Below are positions 50,197 through 62,226 of a stretch of 64,000 nucleotides of DNA, one piece after another. The notes below the pieces were generated by a model, which saw nothing but the letters and a program-made list of their open reading frames with translations, did no database searches and was not told where the DNA came from. Numbering within the stretch: position 1 is the stretch's first letter; every line of letters starts with the position of its first letter. The position numbers and the translations under genes were made by a program. The DNA comes from Tetrahymena thermophila SB210 (Eukaryota; Ciliophora; Oligohymenophorea; Hymenostomatida; Tetrahymenidae), in contig NW_002476418.1 of assembly GCF_000189635.1 (NCBI RefSeq), positions 1,054,001-1,118,000 of the forward strand. Reading direction: 5' to 3'.

Positions 50197-50732
50197 ATGT
50201 CCAATTAAGAAATTAAGGATTTGAGCGCTGGCGACATAATGGAAAAATATGTAGCCGCAACTACAAAATTTGTAGAAAACAATTCAAAAAGTAAAACAAA
50301 CCTAACCAATAGAAATGGTTTATTTCAGTAAATTTAAATATATTAATTTGTAATATTGTGAATAATAGTTAGCAATATGAAATTATATACTCTCAATAAA
50401 ATGAATGAAACTGCTCATGCTCATTTTAAAAAAAATTAAGAAAAAGTTGACGCTATTGAGTAAGAAATCAAAGCAGCCAATTAGCAATGTAAAAAGAGTT
50501 CGATAAATTAGCTTTTTTAAGTATTGATTTAATAAATTTAGATGATATTCTTAGATAGTATTTTAAATAAATTGACGATGTCGGATAGAGTATTGAAGGT
50601 ATGGAATCCTCTGTTGAGTACTTAGATGTAATTCTATCTAGAATAGGTAAATTATTTAACAATATAAAGAGCTCAAAATTAAAAATTCTAAAAATTAAAT
50701 AGAATCTAAAATAAATGACTTAGAAAGTATGA
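50197..50732 (+). CDS. Small coiled-coil protein resembling BLOC-1 subunit 2
   Basis: Three predicted exons (50197-50290, 50369-50459, 50522-50732) give 131 aa. The second intron is needed because the frame changes at about 50485; its donor GTAAGA and acceptor TTTTTTAAG restore one continuous helix. The first exon has DIMEKYVAATTKFVENNSK, the second LYTLNKMNETAHAHFKKN, the third LDDILRQYFKQIDDVGQSIE and MESSVEYLDVILSRI. The order (short helix, M-N-K-like segment, Y-x-x-Q-I-x-x-I-E-x-x-V-x-x-L-E-x-x-x-x-x-L-D-x-x) resembles BLOC1S2, a subunit of BLOC-1/BORC in lysosome-related organelle traffic and positioning. Similarity is weak and coiled coils mislead, so this is a suggestion. The last ~20 residues are Lys-rich. 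Confidence 0.55.
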
Positions 50733-52017
50733 AATGAAATTTACTCAAAATATATTATTACTGATGAATAAATAAACAAAATTTTAATAAAAATGTATAA
50801 AATATCTATGTTGATTAAAATAATAAATTAAGTATATTAAAACCACTCAAACTCTTTATGTTTATTCAATAAAATTAATTTATTTATTTATTTATTTATT
50901 ATAAAATTAATACATATTATCCAACATAACAATAAAATAAATTAATTTAACAAATTTTTTACTTTAGCATAAATTTATAAAAATAAAATATTCTAATAAA
51001 TTAAAATAGCACACATGGACATAGATAGGATATAACATAGATAGAGTAGAAAAATACTTAAAATACTATTTATTTTTCAAAAAATCTAAGAAATTAATTA
51101 GATTTATTATATATATACAATTTATAAAATTGAAGAGCTTTTAACAGTATTTTGAATATAATAATGACAGCTAATTGAATTATAAAAATATTTTTTTTGA
51201 AAGAACTTATAAACTTTTAAACTATTCATCATTATAATTTTTAGAATTTAATCCTAAAAATAGTAAATGTATTTAATTTGATGAATGAAACCGAATAAAG
51301 TATTTATTCTTTGTTCATAATTAAATTATTTCTTTGAATAAGAAACTAAAAATTATTTAAAATGTGAAATAAATATAATAATTAATTTTGATTAAAAAAA
51401 TAAATAAATATTCTTATTAAAAATAATCAATTATTATTATTATTTTTTGTTCCATTAATTTATAATTTGATTATAGTTTTAAAATCTTAAAAATATGTGT
51501 CATAAATACACAATTTATTAAAATTAAATAAATACAAAAATAAATGTTATAATTTAAGTGAATTAATTTTACTTATTAAAATTTAAATAATTAAAAATTT
51601 TGGCTTTTATTTTAAAATTAATTAACTAAAATAATCAATAAATTAAAATAAATAACTAATAAATAATAAAGAGTTTTTTTAAACAAGGAAATATTTTTAA
51701 TTTACCTAAAATATTTAACAATCATTCAATTAATCAATCAATGAATTCATTGAGGTGATTATTATTTTTATTACTATTTAAGTAGAACATCTCTGATTTA
51801 CTACTTTGTTTTTTAATTTTCTATAAATAAATCCTAATTTTATAAAAATTTGTTAATTTATTGCTTCATTTTATTTGAAATTTCATTTATAATTTTATAA
51901 AATTCTTAAACTTTAAAATTAATTTAATGTAAGAATAAAATAAATTATACCTCTACCAATGAGAACAAATCGTCCATTGAATAAGATTTAAAGCTTTAAA
52001 TTACCTCTTTATTTATC
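50733..52017. other. Gene-less AT-rich spacer
   Basis: Convergent spacer. (TTTA)n at about 50878-50902 and ATCA-type short repeats near 51725. No coding texture. Confidence 0.5.
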
Positions 52018-53725
52018 TCAGATATCTCCTATCTTTTTTTATAAATAAGGTTTATTAACAAATAAATATTTATTTATTTACATTTTTTATTCAGATATTT
52101 GAGGATATGTGTTTCTTATTTCTTATATTATGTTAAGTATTATTTGTGATTTTTATTTCAGTTTTTATTCATATTGGTTGTTTATCGCTGATTAGTCTTA
52201 GATCGATTATTTTAAATTTTAATTTTCTTCAGAAAGATCTTAAACTCTAGCACTGAGTGCTTCTAAAATCTTCTTCTCTCTTTTTAAATTAGCTGGATCT
52301 ATATTATTACTATGGCTATTACTTGCAGGAGGAGTTTATTAGGGCTATTATTATTGCTGTTGTTAGACTTAGCGTAATTTAATTAACGCACTCTATTAAT
52401 CGCATTTATCTTGCAGTTGCTTTATCTAATTTTCTTACTCTTCACATTTTTTCACTAGAATTTCTTTTTCTTAAATTAAATCTTTTTATATTTCTTTTAA
52501 GCATTTAAGTTCCTAAATAAATTATTAATAAAAATTATTTAATAATGAAATATTTCTTTAAAAATAAACGAATACATTATTGTATTTATTAGTTTAGATT
52601 TCTTTTTCTATTTGAACGTCTTCAAGCTTTTATCTAAGTTCCTGAACTATTTCACTGTCGCTTAAATCATTTATTTTGGACTACTCTAAATCAAATTAAA
52701 TTTTTTGGTATTATTCTAATTTCTATTCTTGCTATTTATTAGCATTTGATAAATCCCTTATTTTATCAACTAATTTTTCTATTTCTTCTTAGAAGTTGCT
52801 ACACTCATACAAATGATCTTCTCTCAATTTTTAAATCTAAATAATTCAAATAACAATAAATCAATTAATTGCTTTTTTTTATCATCAAAATTTTTTTCAA
52901 AGCTATTGCTTCATTTATATTAGCATTTACTCTTTAATCGCACTCCTATTTGAAAAGTAAGTTCTACTAATGAAGTTCAATATTGTCATCTTTCAGCTCT
53001 TGCAGCTACTTTTCCAACCTTAAGATATTGCTTTTCTAAAGATTAATATCCTCATTTAAAATTTAGACTACTTCTTCTTTCGACCTAATTGTATTATGCA
53101 GTTAAAATATATCTTCCTCTAAATCTAGTTTGCCAGAAATCTTGCTCACTATTTGTTTAAATTAGATCTTAAATTTACAAATAAAAAGTTTGTTTTTGAA
53201 ATTGATTCTATCCATTTAAAAATCTATCTAACAAGCATCTTAAAAACTTAAAGTCCATAAAAGTGTAAAATAATAATAATTTTTTTAATAATAAATTAAA
53301 GTAAAATACTCTTTTTTGATTATCCTTGAAGCTATTTAGTTAATTCTGACATTTAATCTTCATATTATTTCTTCTTTGCTTCATAAATTTAAATTAATTC
53401 TTTCTTTTCTCTTTTCATTCCTTCCATAACTTGTAACAGTTCTTAATTTTCTTGCTTGTACTAAAGAGATTCTTTATTATACAATTCTTTTTTTTCTAAT
53501 GCTTATCGCTCTCTTTCAGAGAACACCTTAATCAGCTCTACTTTACTGCTTAGTTCGAGTGTTTTTCCCTCTAATTCATCTTGAAGAAACTGTATTTATC
53601 TTTTTACAAAATGAGTTTTGGTATAACTAAAACTTTTCTTAAATCAAACTTATTCAAATAAATATCTTTTCTTTTTACTTTTGCAATTCCGCTATTTAGC
53701 TTTCTTGCGAGTTCTTCCTTTTCAT
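52018..53725 (-). CDS. Long coiled-coil protein, unknown family
   Basis: Minus-strand gene from ATG 53725 (MKRKNSQESQIAELQ) to TGA 52018-52020, with at least four introns, roughly 450-480 aa. Secure exons are 53725-53679, then from 53599, and the block after 52795; the central junctions (about 53330-53160 and 52930-52830) have more than one workable splice. Nearly all of it is heptad-type helix: FLQDELEGKTLELSSKVELI, QVMEGMKREKKELIQIYEAK, DLEEDIFQLHNTIRSKEEVV, QEEIEKLVDKIRDLSNANKQ, CEEQENQIKQLQDKCDQQSA. A Gln/Pro/Ser linker (QQQQQQPQQTPPASNSHS) splits the last two coils. No motor, kinase or membrane segment. It could be a centrosomal or ciliary coiled-coil protein, which fits the neighbour CEP104, but nothing in the sequence proves it. 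Confidence 0.7.
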
Positions 53726-54545
53726 TATTCCTAAAAAATTTATAAATAAACTATAAATCTATAAAATTTTAATTAAATTATATCAAAATATTATTTAATT
53801 AATTTATTAGTCTTTATTTGATCAAGTCATAGACTCTAAAAATTTCAATTAATTTTGATTATATTTTATCAGCTAAGTTCAATAAATTGTTTAACTGGAA
53901 AGGATATCTTTCTGCTATTGATTAAAAATAATTGAATCCATTATTATGTAAATTTGCTATTAGTTGGTTTTAATATAATTTTTATGGCAATTTTATTGTT
54001 TAAGAAAGCATTTCTTTTTTTTATTAATTATTTAAATATGTTATTTTAAGTATAACAGTCAATTAATTAATTAATTAATTTCTTCTCACTTACTTGACAA
54101 GTTCTAAAAAAAAAAAGTGATTTGCTAAAATTTAAATTGGTGGTAAAAATTAATACTATTTTAAGAAATTAGATAAGGCCTTCAAAGACAATTATCAAAT
54201 AAATGAGTAAATGCTTTTGTATAGAAAAGAAGAAGATTCTACTTACTTTGTTTTAGAAATATAACAAATATTATTAATAATGTTCTATTTTATATGTTAT
54301 AAACAACTAATTAATTATCTTGCATTTGTCTGTCTTTAATACTAATAAATACAAAAGAAATTTTTAATTTTTAGTAAATTTAAATAAAGAAATTCAATTT
54401 TTGCAGATTGTTTCAAATTTTCAGTAGTTGAAAATATAGCAGCAATTATAGAGAAGATATAACTTTAGCATTTTTCTAACACCATTATTATATTAACAAA
54501 AGTCCTATCAATTAAGCCCAAAATAAGTATTATAATCTAGCAAAC
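53726..54545. other. Divergent promoter spacer
   Basis: Shared 5' region of the coiled-coil gene and CEP104. TTAATTAATTAATTAATTTC lies near 54062. No gene seen. Confidence 0.5.
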
Positions 54546-57496
54546 ATGTCTAAATAGTAGCAAAATATGCAAAAGCTTGCTTATAAAATAAAATCTTGCT
54601 CTAGCGAAGAACAAACTCATCGCGTAAGTGAGCTTTTAATGCAATCTCCTTAATCAAAAGGCTGGTAATCGAGTAGATTTTGTGACTATCCTTAAGAGAT
54701 AGTACTTCAATTTCATTCACCAGTGAGAGTTAGACAAATATAGTTTCTTTCTCACTAATATAAAATAGCTTCTCGCATAGAAATATTCGTTTACATGCCA
54801 GACCAAAATACTCCATTTATCAATACTGAATTCAAATATAAAAAGCTCGGATATTTAAGTTTAGATTCAAATGAAAAAACAGGATTTAAATCGCGTGAAC
54901 TTAAAAGCGTTTATGTAGACTCTCCTGCTTTATACTTAAAATTATCTTTTCATAAAAACCATAACAATAAATACAACACTTTCAATCAAGTAAGACAGAC
55001 ATTTGCAACAATATAAATAAATACATTTCATATTTATAAATTTTATTAAATAGATTGGTGTAATTGCTCTCAGTTGCTTTGGAGATGATTTAACTAACAT
55101 GAAATAAAATATAGAGCCTGTTAAAGAGTTCTACAATCAAATTTAATATTAAACTTAGTTTGACCATGTTACTTTAGATAGACTTCGTACTTTAGAAATG
55201 GCAAAAGAGAGAGCTGTTAAAAATGATGATTTCGATGAAGCACAAAGATTAAAAGAAGCTATTGATAAGCTTAAAGCAATTGGTATTTAATTGAGGTAAT
55301 TTACCTACTTTAAATAAATTTAATTTTAAAATACATAAAATCCTTTTATTAATAAATAATAATTTTATTTTTATTTCTCTCTTAGACAATTAAATGAAAG
55401 AAAATAAATTGCAACAGAAAATGAAGACTATGATGCTGCAAAAATTATCAAAGCAGAGATAGACAGACTTAGAAATGCAGTTGCTCCTGAATATTTAATT
55501 TAAAAACCTTAGCCTTTATAATATAATTCTAATATTCCTTACAATTCAAACCAGTTTTAACCATTAATGCAAGATCCTATTATTCCTTCAAACTAGCCTG
55601 ATATGTGGAGCAGTAAGCCTGTTAGCAAGCCATCCAACAATAATTTTAAAGCTGAAAACGATGAATATGGCAATTAATTAAATAAAATCGAAGAAGCTCC
55701 TTTAGTTGAGTAAGAAACTACTGAAATGGCCAGACAACATAGATCTAGTGTGTAGCAACCATAGTATGAGGAGTCAAAATAAGATAAAATTTAAAAATAA
55801 AAATTCGAAGAATAATTTATGTTCAACAACAGAACTAATCAGGGAAGTAATCACGATGAGATGCAACTTCCTGCAAGTAAATATTAATTTATTATTTGAA
55901 ACAAATAATTTATCCCATTAAAAAAAATAGTGAAAAACAAGTAAAATAAAAAACCATGGGAATTAGATGATGCTTATGCAAATGGCTAGGCACCTGAATC
56001 TGTTCAATAAAACTCTGTAGGAGAAACTGAATAGCTTTCAGGAGCAGCAAAATAGTAAGCGGAACCTTTAATTCCAGTTATTGGTGATGAATGTGCAGCA
56101 AAAATTTTTTCAAAAAGCTGGTAAATAAGAGAAGAAGGCTTAAAATGGTTAGAAGCTGAGGCCCAGAATCCAAGAAGTATAAATGGAAGTGATCCATAAG
56201 CACTTTTTACAGCAGTCATTGGTGTTTGTTCTGCAACAATAGCAGACAAAGTTGCTTAGGTCTCTCAAGCTTCTATGAATTTATTACAAGCATTATGCAA
56301 TTCAAGAAGTGCAAAACCAACTTCAGTTAAAGGTGAAACAGGAAGGTAATTCATTAATAAATAAATAATGAAATATTTTATAAAATTAATTTAAATTTAA
56401 TAGTTATGTTGATAATTGTATTGGACTGTTAATGGAACAAGCAGGTCATCATGTCCCTAAGGTTAGAGAATAAGCTGAATAAGCTTTGTTTGCTTTGGGA
56501 AGTGTTCCAATTATTGGAAATCAAACAATAGTTTAATCTCTAAGCAAAGGATCTGGACTAAAACCTAAAATGCAATCTTCTATCAAGCATATTGTAGCAA
56601 GATTGAACATTCTTCAATAGTTTTCAAAAAGATTTTCAATTGGTAAAAAAGATGTTCCTCTTGCTCCTGTTATGGAGTACGCTGCTAAACAAATGGTTCA
56701 TGCAAACAACGAAGTTAGAACATCAGCTATTAATTTGATAACAGAAGCATATAACCAAGTTGGAGAAGGATAAATTGAGCCATATATTGCAAGTAAATAG
56801 TTTAATTTAATTTAAATTCATTTGTTAAATATATTTCTTTTATTTTACAAAATAATAGATTTACCTGAATAACAAAGAGATATCTTATCAGAAGCTTTCT
56901 CACAAAATGGTGGTGGAGGTGGCAAAAATAGTTCACCTTAAAAATAAGAAAAAAAAACTGTTGTCACAACAAATATATAACACTAAGGAGCAAGACACGA
57001 TGATAAGGGTCCTAATAAGAAAGGTAAACAACCTTCAGCTAATGATAAATCTCCCTCGTAAAAAGATAGTAAAAAATAAAATAATTCTTCTAAAATGTAA
57101 GCAAGTGATGTCATGGAAGTTTGTGAATTTTGTCATGTTCATAACCCAACATTTGCAGATAAAAAAGATTTAGATATTCACTTATGGAGAGAATGTCCCA
57201 TGCTACTACTTTGCCCTCATTGTGCTCAAGTTGTTGAGGTTTCAGCTTATAATCAACATTTACTAGAGGAATGCAAGAAGGCTATGAAATTCCGCCAGTG
57301 TCCTAGATGCAAAGAAGCTATTTCTGTAACAGAATACAATGACCATGTAAAGGAGAAGTCTTGCTTGCCTCATAAATCTCCTAGTGTAGCTAATAGATGT
57401 CCTCTTTGTCATTAAGATATTGAGTAAGGACCTGAAGGCTGGCGTAAGCATTTAGTTGTCCAAGGCTGTCCAAATAATGAACGCTCTACAGGCTGA
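54546..57496 (+). CDS. CEP104: Centrosomal/ciliary tip protein CEP104
   Basis: Six predicted exons (54546-54989, 55054-55295, 55386-55876, 55931-56345, 56404-56792, 56859-57496), all in phase, give 872 aa. CEP104 sits at the plus ends of ciliary microtubules and on centrioles and binds tubulin. Residues ~1-160 form the jelly-roll: GWQSSRFCDYPQEIVLQF, LGYLSLDSNEKTGFKSRELK, SVYVDSPALYLKL. Residues ~180-265 carry paired coil motifs (VKNDDFDEAQRLKEAIDKL, TENEDYDAAKIIKAEIDRL). Residues ~360-655 are the TOG/HEAT domain (WQIREEGLKWLEAEA, NEVRTSAINLITEAY). Residues ~748-870 hold four C2HC zinc fingers: C-x2-C..H..C in VCEFCHVHN, LCPHCAQVV, QCPRCKEAI, RCPLCHQDI. No C-terminal S-x-I-P motif is visible. 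Human length is slightly greater; all domains are present. Confidence 0.95.
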
Positions 57497-58209
57497 ACTT
57501 TCAGAACTTACCAATAAATTAAAAAAAGATTAGATTTATATAATAATAATAACAACATTAATTTTGAAATTTCCAGTAGATGTATTTGATAAATAGAGAC
57601 AAACAAACAAACATACAGACATAAATAGATTGATTGATTAAGGATATAATATATCTTATTTAAAAAACTCTTTATCTTAAATTTTAATTCTTATATATTT
57701 ATATCATAGATAGTATTGTGTATTTTTATCATTTTTATAATTATATTTATCCATTAGTTTAATAACTATTTATTTTTATATCTAATTTAGCTAGATATTC
57801 TAATTTAATTTACTGTTTACAAGCATATATTATATCCATACTGTGATTGCTTTATTAAGGTGCATTTTTTAATAGTAAATAAAATATTATGCTTACTTTT
57901 TATCAGAAAGTTTATTTTTCAAAATAAAGCTATGATATAATTTTGAAATAAATTTAAACTACAATATATAATAAATAGGTAAAAATTCAGTAGATTACCT
58001 TAAATTTTAAATTAAAATTAATAAGTTTTAAGATCTTTTATGATATTAAATTATATATATTACCAAAATAAATTAATAAATAATTGAAATAAATTTTTTA
58101 TTTATTTTTAAACTAAATTTAGGGTATTAATATAATTAAAAAAAGGAGTGGTTTAAAATAGAATATAAGTATTTAAATTAAATCAAATTAAATTTAAAAA
58201 GTATTAATT
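57497..58209. other. AT-rich spacer
   Basis: Between CEP104 and the first leucine-rich-repeat gene, both on the plus strand. CAAACAAACAAACA near 57601. No gene seen. Confidence 0.5.
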
Positions 58210-60939
58210 ATGCTTCATATTTTAGTTTAGATGCAACAAAATATAACTAGCGCTGATACCTTTTTTAAAGAAGAGAAAGAAATAATACAAATATATGCAA
58301 ACTCTAACTCAATAGTTTAAGATTTAGAAAAATTTTTGGAAGTTTAAAAAATTGATTAGGAGAACATTTACATGTTAAACATAAAAATGTAAAATAAAGA
58401 ATAAACCACCGATCAAAATAGCTCATAAAAGTATTTCAATAATATTACTAAGATTTTACATTTAATTTTTCATAATATTTAATAATTAGATAAAATTTTT
58501 TGCCTTAGACAATTGACTTGCATGACTTTAATCTATTTAATCCAAATATTTAAATTTTGAATTTAGATTTTCAAAAGTAAGTTCTTATTTTTTGCAATAA
58601 ATTTAATTCCTTTGTTATAAATAAATAAATAGCTAAAAAACTATGCACCATTAAGTACTTAAATCAATTCTAGAACAATTGAAAGTATTTTGCTTCATTA
58701 AATGTGTTATTATTACACCTAGAGAGTAAGATAGCTAAACAAAAATGTTTTCAATATTAAACAAATTTTAAAGAAAATAAATAGCTTCAACAAGTTTACT
58801 TCATATTTCGGGTTTTATTGAGTAATTAATATACCTAGAAAGTATTGAAGTAATAATACCACAGTAATTTATTTGAAGATTGATCTATACTTAAAATAAT
58901 ATAAACTATAAAAGGAACAAAATAGATAACAGTGATGTAAACAAGTTGCTTCAATCAATCTAGATGTAGGTTAATTTAAAATAAATTAAAGTAGTCTTCC
59001 AAAAGTAAATTTATCATTTAAAATCAAACATAATTTAATTTTTAAATCAGATTAGTGAAAATTGATAACATTAATTTTAAGCTATTATCTTAGATACTAA
59101 GCAGCTGCACTTTATTATAAAATTTGCATTTAACATTTACTAGGTAACTTAAACAAATTCATTTCAAAATTTAAAAAAAAATAAAATGATTAAATATAAA
59201 AACATAGAAAGGGGGAAACAATTAAAAACTTTTTTTATCAATTTTGATTTAATATTTTTTTTCATAATCTCTGCTTAATTAAATAATATTTAGATTTAAT
59301 ACAAAATTATAATAAAAGAGTTTCTTGACAAATTACTTAATTTATTTAAATTATTAAAATGATGATCATAAATATAAATATTTTTTTTACATAGGATACA
59401 GCATTCGTTTAGTGATATAAATTTATTTTTTATAAATTTGTAAAATCTTAAATTCTTAAAAAACTGGGAACTCAATATAATTGTGTAATATTGAAACATT
59501 TATGATTGATTAGTAGTAAGATCTTTTATTTTTAAAAGAATTCTATCAAATAATTTCTATGTTGCTGTTAATTATCAAGAAGAAGTTAAGATAATGTGTC
59601 TTGGATTAAGTGAACCTTTAGTAAAATCGAGGTTTGTAGCCAAAATTGATAAGTAAGCAGCTTTATATTTAAAATTACTTTTAGATATTTATCAAATATT
59701 AAAAAAAGCGGAGGTATTTATCTTCAATCTCACTAAATTGAAAATAAAAATGATGAAAGAGATATATAAATTACAATAGGAAGGTATTTTCTGATTAAAA
59801 AATATATTTAAGTATTTTATAAATTAAAATATTAAAAATAGAGATATTGTATTAGGTTCTTAAGGTAGTTAATTAATATGCTAATAACTAGAATAAATTA
59901 AGGGAATAAAAATGCTATAGCTTAATATCTTAGAGTACGCATTGATTAAATTATATAAATAGGAATTAAGTTATGCTATATATTATTTATAGGAGAAACT
60001 ATGTCAATGAAAAGGGTATAAAATATTTCACAGATTGTATTTTATCATTGAAAGATCAGTTAAGCAGTCTCTCTTTAAATTTTGATACGTAAAATAAACA
60101 AATACAAAAAGATAAATATTTAAACCTTTATTTATTTCAAGAAATAATTAAATTGGAGAAGATTCTTGTGATCAATTTAATCAAATTTTGAATCATCATT
60201 AAAATCTAAAGCAATTGCAACTTTCTATAGGGAGGTAGATTATATTTATTCATTTATTTCAAAAAAACTAATTTATTTTAAATCTGATTTAAATATCAAA
60301 AAGTGGTGAAAATGTTAAGGATAAAACAATAAGTATATTTGAAGGAGTCAAACAGAACAAATTTCTTGAGAAGCTTTAAATTAAAATAGGAGGGTAAATA
60401 ATTTAATTTTGAAGACATTAAATAATAGAAAAATAATTTAGCTATAATTATATTGGATCTCAGAGTTTATTACCTCTTGAATCAGATGAATTTAAATTAT
60501 AGAATCTAAAAGAGCTATCACTTATAATTGGGATGTAATTAATTTTTTATTAATAAGTAAATATTTTATTTCAAACTTCTAAAGAGAAAATATTAACAGG
60601 GCTGCAATAAATCATTTAACTAAATTTATTGTAAATCATGAGACTATTCAGAATCTCTCTATTATCATTTAAGAGTAATTTAATTAAAAAATCATTTATA
60701 AAGAAATAGTTTTATTTTAAAATGAAAAAGATCATTTGTTTACGAAGATTTAAGGCAGTTAACCATGATCTTAGCAAAGTTTAGGCACTTAATAACTCTA
60801 CATTTTAGATTCATGTAATTTTAAAAATTTATAACAACTAAATGAATTTTAAAATTTATTTAGGATAGGATATGAAGATTCAATAATAATTGAAAAGAAG
60901 TTAAAGAAAAATAAATATTTAGTAGAATTATTTGTATGA
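58210..60939 (+). CDS. Leucine-rich-repeat protein, many short exons, possibly partly decayed
   Basis: Starts at ATG 58210 (a second in-frame ATG lies at 58231). Exon 1 (58210-58430) is a non-repeat N-terminus; exon 2 (58490-58576) reads DLHDFNLFNPNIQILNLDFQ. After that come about twelve ~80-100 nt exons, each one leucine-rich repeat of the ribonuclease-inhibitor style, split by ~50-70 nt introns at the same phase: YFTDCILSLKDQLSSLSLNF, NQILNHHQNLKQLQLSIGR, IFEGVKQNKFLEKLQIKIGG, SDEFKLQNLKELSLIIG. The 3' end probably reads LDSCNFKNLQQLNEFQNLF to TGA 60937-60939, but an in-frame TGA at about 60763 and a competing open frame make the last join uncertain. The repeats suit protein binding; no other domain is seen. 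It converges on a second gene of the same kind. Confidence 0.55.
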
Positions 60940-62226
60940 AAATAAATATATTTAATACAATTATTTTTAAAATTGCATATTTATTTAATTTATTTTAAAT
61001 TTATGTTGTAGTAAAATAAATAATTTCACTTTAATTATTCTTTTTAATTTATTTAATTTTATAATTTTTTCTTTATTGCTAAGATAATTTTTTTAAATGC
61101 TTGTTTTATTTTTGAAATTATTTAAATTGTGAATTTATTTAGAAAGATCATTCATTCATTTTTAATCCATAAATTTTTAAACATCCTAAATTGATTGATT
61201 GATATTGAAACAATTAAAATTTAAATTATTATTTAGAATAAATTTCATAAAATTAATTTAATTATGTGGTTTTAATCCATTTATTTTTCCTTTTATTTGG
61301 CTAAATTCTTTTCTTATTTCTTTAAAAAAGGTTTTCTTTAAATAATAATTTTCTTTTTTTTGATTTAATTAAGAATTTATATGAAAAAATTAGTTTTAAT
61401 TTATTCATTTAAATATTAAGTGTAACTTAAATGGATGTTGTATCAATCAATTTATATATATATACAATAAATAAAGAATTAATTTAATTATTAGATATAA
61501 ATAAATGCTCCATTTTATTTGGTGAAAGCATTCTCTTTGATTTTAAATATTTTTATTTTTTAAATAATTGTTCTATTTTTTGTTAATTTAATATCTAATT
61601 TAGAACATATGATTTTTAACTTATTTATTTTAATGTATCTTAAACTGATGTTTTAGCATTTAATATTTAATAATTATTAAAAGAACAAATTTAATAACTA
61701 TAATTAAATTTTATATATTATCGTGATGATTATTTTAAACTTTATTCTTAAAAAGACTTTCATTAAAAAATATATGAAAAAATAGGTTATTTAACTTAAT
61801 TTTAAATTTGAACTTAATTATAATTAATGAATGCTTTTTAGATTATTGAATCTAAATTTATTGTTGCCAGAAATAGATAGAGTAAGTCCTTTGAAGAATT
61901 ATAAATACTAAGTTGGTTACAAGATTATTTATAAAGGTTTAAATAGAAAGAATATGCTTTAAAATATTTAAATTATATTATATAAAGTGAGTTTAAGTAG
62001 TATAAAAAGTGTTAGTGAATTAGCTTTAACTATATTTTGTTTAGTTGTTATTAAAATAATTTATTAGTATACTTGTTAGTTAGTATTTTTATTAATTGAA
62101 GTATTTATTTATTTTTATTATCAAAAATTAGTTTTTTTTTCTGTTTATTTTTATATTTATTTGATCAGTTAAATTTAAACTTTAAATCAACCATTCTTTT
62201 CATTTTGTAAATTTTATTTAGAATAT
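60940..62226. other. Convergent AT-rich spacer
   Basis: Between the two convergent leucine-rich-repeat genes. A slightly G/C-richer patch at 61830-61960 has an open frame (LPEIDRVSPLKNYKYQVGYK) but no clear start/stop context; not accepted as a gene. Confidence 0.45.

Noticed and set aside
50485..50500. Apparent frameshift in the BLOC1S2-like gene
   Set aside because: A 62-nt intron with donor GTAAGA at 50460 and acceptor at 50521 explains the frame change without a frameshift.
61801..61990. Open frame with LPEIDRVSPLKNYKYQVGYK
   Set aside because: Slightly better composition than its flanks, but no clear start, splice sites or family; open frames of this size are common when only TGA is a stop.
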